A model generated the notes under the pieces. That model saw only the letters and a program-made list of their open reading frames with translations. It was not told where the DNA came from and made no database searches. DNA of 64,000 bases from Mycolicibacterium sp. CH28 (GTDB lineage: Bacteria; Actinomycetota; Actinomycetes; Mycobacteriales; Mycobacteriaceae), in contig NZ_SRLQ01000022.1 in the NCBI RefSeq assembly GCF_004745805.1, forward strand, positions 1 to 64,000. The letters run 5' to 3'. The position numbers were made by a program, and so were the translations under genes. This document shows, one piece after another, positions 63,734 through 64,000 of the stretch (positions are counted from its first letter, which is position 1; each line of letters begins with the position of its first letter).

Positions 63734-64000
63734 GTGAGTATGCGGCCCGGCGCGCGGATGCCGAAGCTGACCCGGCGTAGCCGGATTCTGATCGGTGTTG
63801 CGCTCGCGGTGGTGGTGCTGCTCTTGGTGGGTCCACGCCTGATCGACGCCTACGTGGACTGGCTGTGGTTCGGCGAGTTGGGCTACCGCTCGGTGTTTTC
63901 CACCGTGCTGGTCACCCGACTGGTCGTCTTCCTGGCGGCCGGCCTGGTGGTCGGGTCGATCGTCTTTGCCGGGCTGGCGCTGGCCTACCGCACCCGCCCG
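63734..64000 (+). CDS. UPF0182 family membrane protein, N-terminal part (cut by window edge)
   Basis: The first 89 codons are of a normally ~1000-residue membrane protein homologous to Rv3193c. After a basic start (RMPKLTRRSR) come a membrane helix (ILIGVALAVVVLLLVG), the characteristic DAYVDWLWFGELGYRSVF segment and a second helix. AGGAG about 9 nt before the GTG at 63734 supports the start; an ATG 6 nt later is also possible. The function is unknown. Confidence 0.93.
   Translation, partial: MSMRPGARMPKLTRRSRILIGVALAVVVLLLVGPRLIDAYVDWLWFGELGYRSVFSTVLVTRLVVFLAAGLVVGSIVFAGLALAYRTRP

Overview
The window is a high-GC actinobacterial chromosome segment from a mycobacterium, most likely a rapidly growing Mycolicibacterium. 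The identification rests on gene content and order. From comF at 3.7 kb to the right edge, the genes follow the Mycobacterium tuberculosis block from about Rv3242c down to Rv3193c, in reverse orientation. This block includes hpf, secA1, ppk2, desA3 with its reductase, rsgA-aroA, sigH-rshA, pdtaS, whiB1, entC, rhlE, fasR, moeZ, adnAB, nudC, mrx1, uvrD2, whiB7, a Lon-like PDZ protease and a UPF0182 protein. Many starts are GTG, several promoters look leaderless (TANNNT 6-8 nt before the start codon), and start/stop overlaps of the GTGA and ATGA type are common. Family assignments and M. tuberculosis comparisons are from memory; no database was searched.

Layout. 1-3.7 kb is an accessory patch: the 5' end of an IS21-type element (istA cut by the window edge, with repeated terminal sequences), an unrecognised 290-aa protein in atypical sequence, and a 13E12/DUF222 HNH-nuclease family gene. 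3.7-8.2 kb holds comF-like, hpf and secA1, followed by a 59-bp tandem repeat. 8.3-14.3 kb is lipid and polyphosphate metabolism (wax ester synthase-like protein, ppk2, ferredoxin reductase plus DesA3), with shared palindromic operators before the reductase and desaturase genes. 14.4-22.7 kb has an aldo/keto reductase, rsgA, aroA, an SRAP protein, an aldehyde dehydrogenase, a membrane diguanylate cyclase and an SDR. 22.7-26.8 kb is a stress-signalling cluster (YbaK, SigH/RshA, bL37, a biotinyl protein, PdtaS, WhiB1). 27-34 kb has a diacylglycerol-kinase-like protein, small membrane proteins, an internally shortened acyltransferase, a divergent methyltransferase/MerR pair, a GNAT-entC-phosphatase operon and a ParA-like ATPase. 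34-44 kb has a PQQ-like membrane protein, RhlE, a ferritin-like protein, FasR, a DUF3152 protease-like protein, MoeZ, an alkyltransferase-like protein and LipV. 44-55.4 kb is DNA repair and redox (AdnA-AdnB, a K+ channel, NudC, mycoredoxin, UvrD2). 55.4-58 kb is a non-core insert (a repetitive secreted protein, a DUF1254 lipoprotein, Tpx). 58-64 kb contains whiB7 with an attenuator-type leader, an ABC1 kinase, a ThiF/TOMM-like protein, a DUF2342 protein, the Lon-like protease and the start of a UPF0182 membrane protein.

Functional themes are redox and antibiotic stress (SigH/RshA, Mrx1, Tpx, WhiB1, WhiB7, PdtaS), double-strand break repair (AdnAB, UvrD2) and lipid desaturation and regulation (DesA3, FasR, Tgs-like). 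The most interesting structural signals are: (i) a whiB7 leader with an upstream ORF whose 3' end can form a two-tier structure mutually exclusive with a strong terminator; (ii) a 36-nt dispersed repeat found in three contexts, twice inside coding sequence in frame; (iii) two 59-60-bp tandem hairpin repeats that both begin at the stop codon of the upstream gene and show compensatory stem changes; (iv) a shared palindromic operator at both genes of the DesA3 system.
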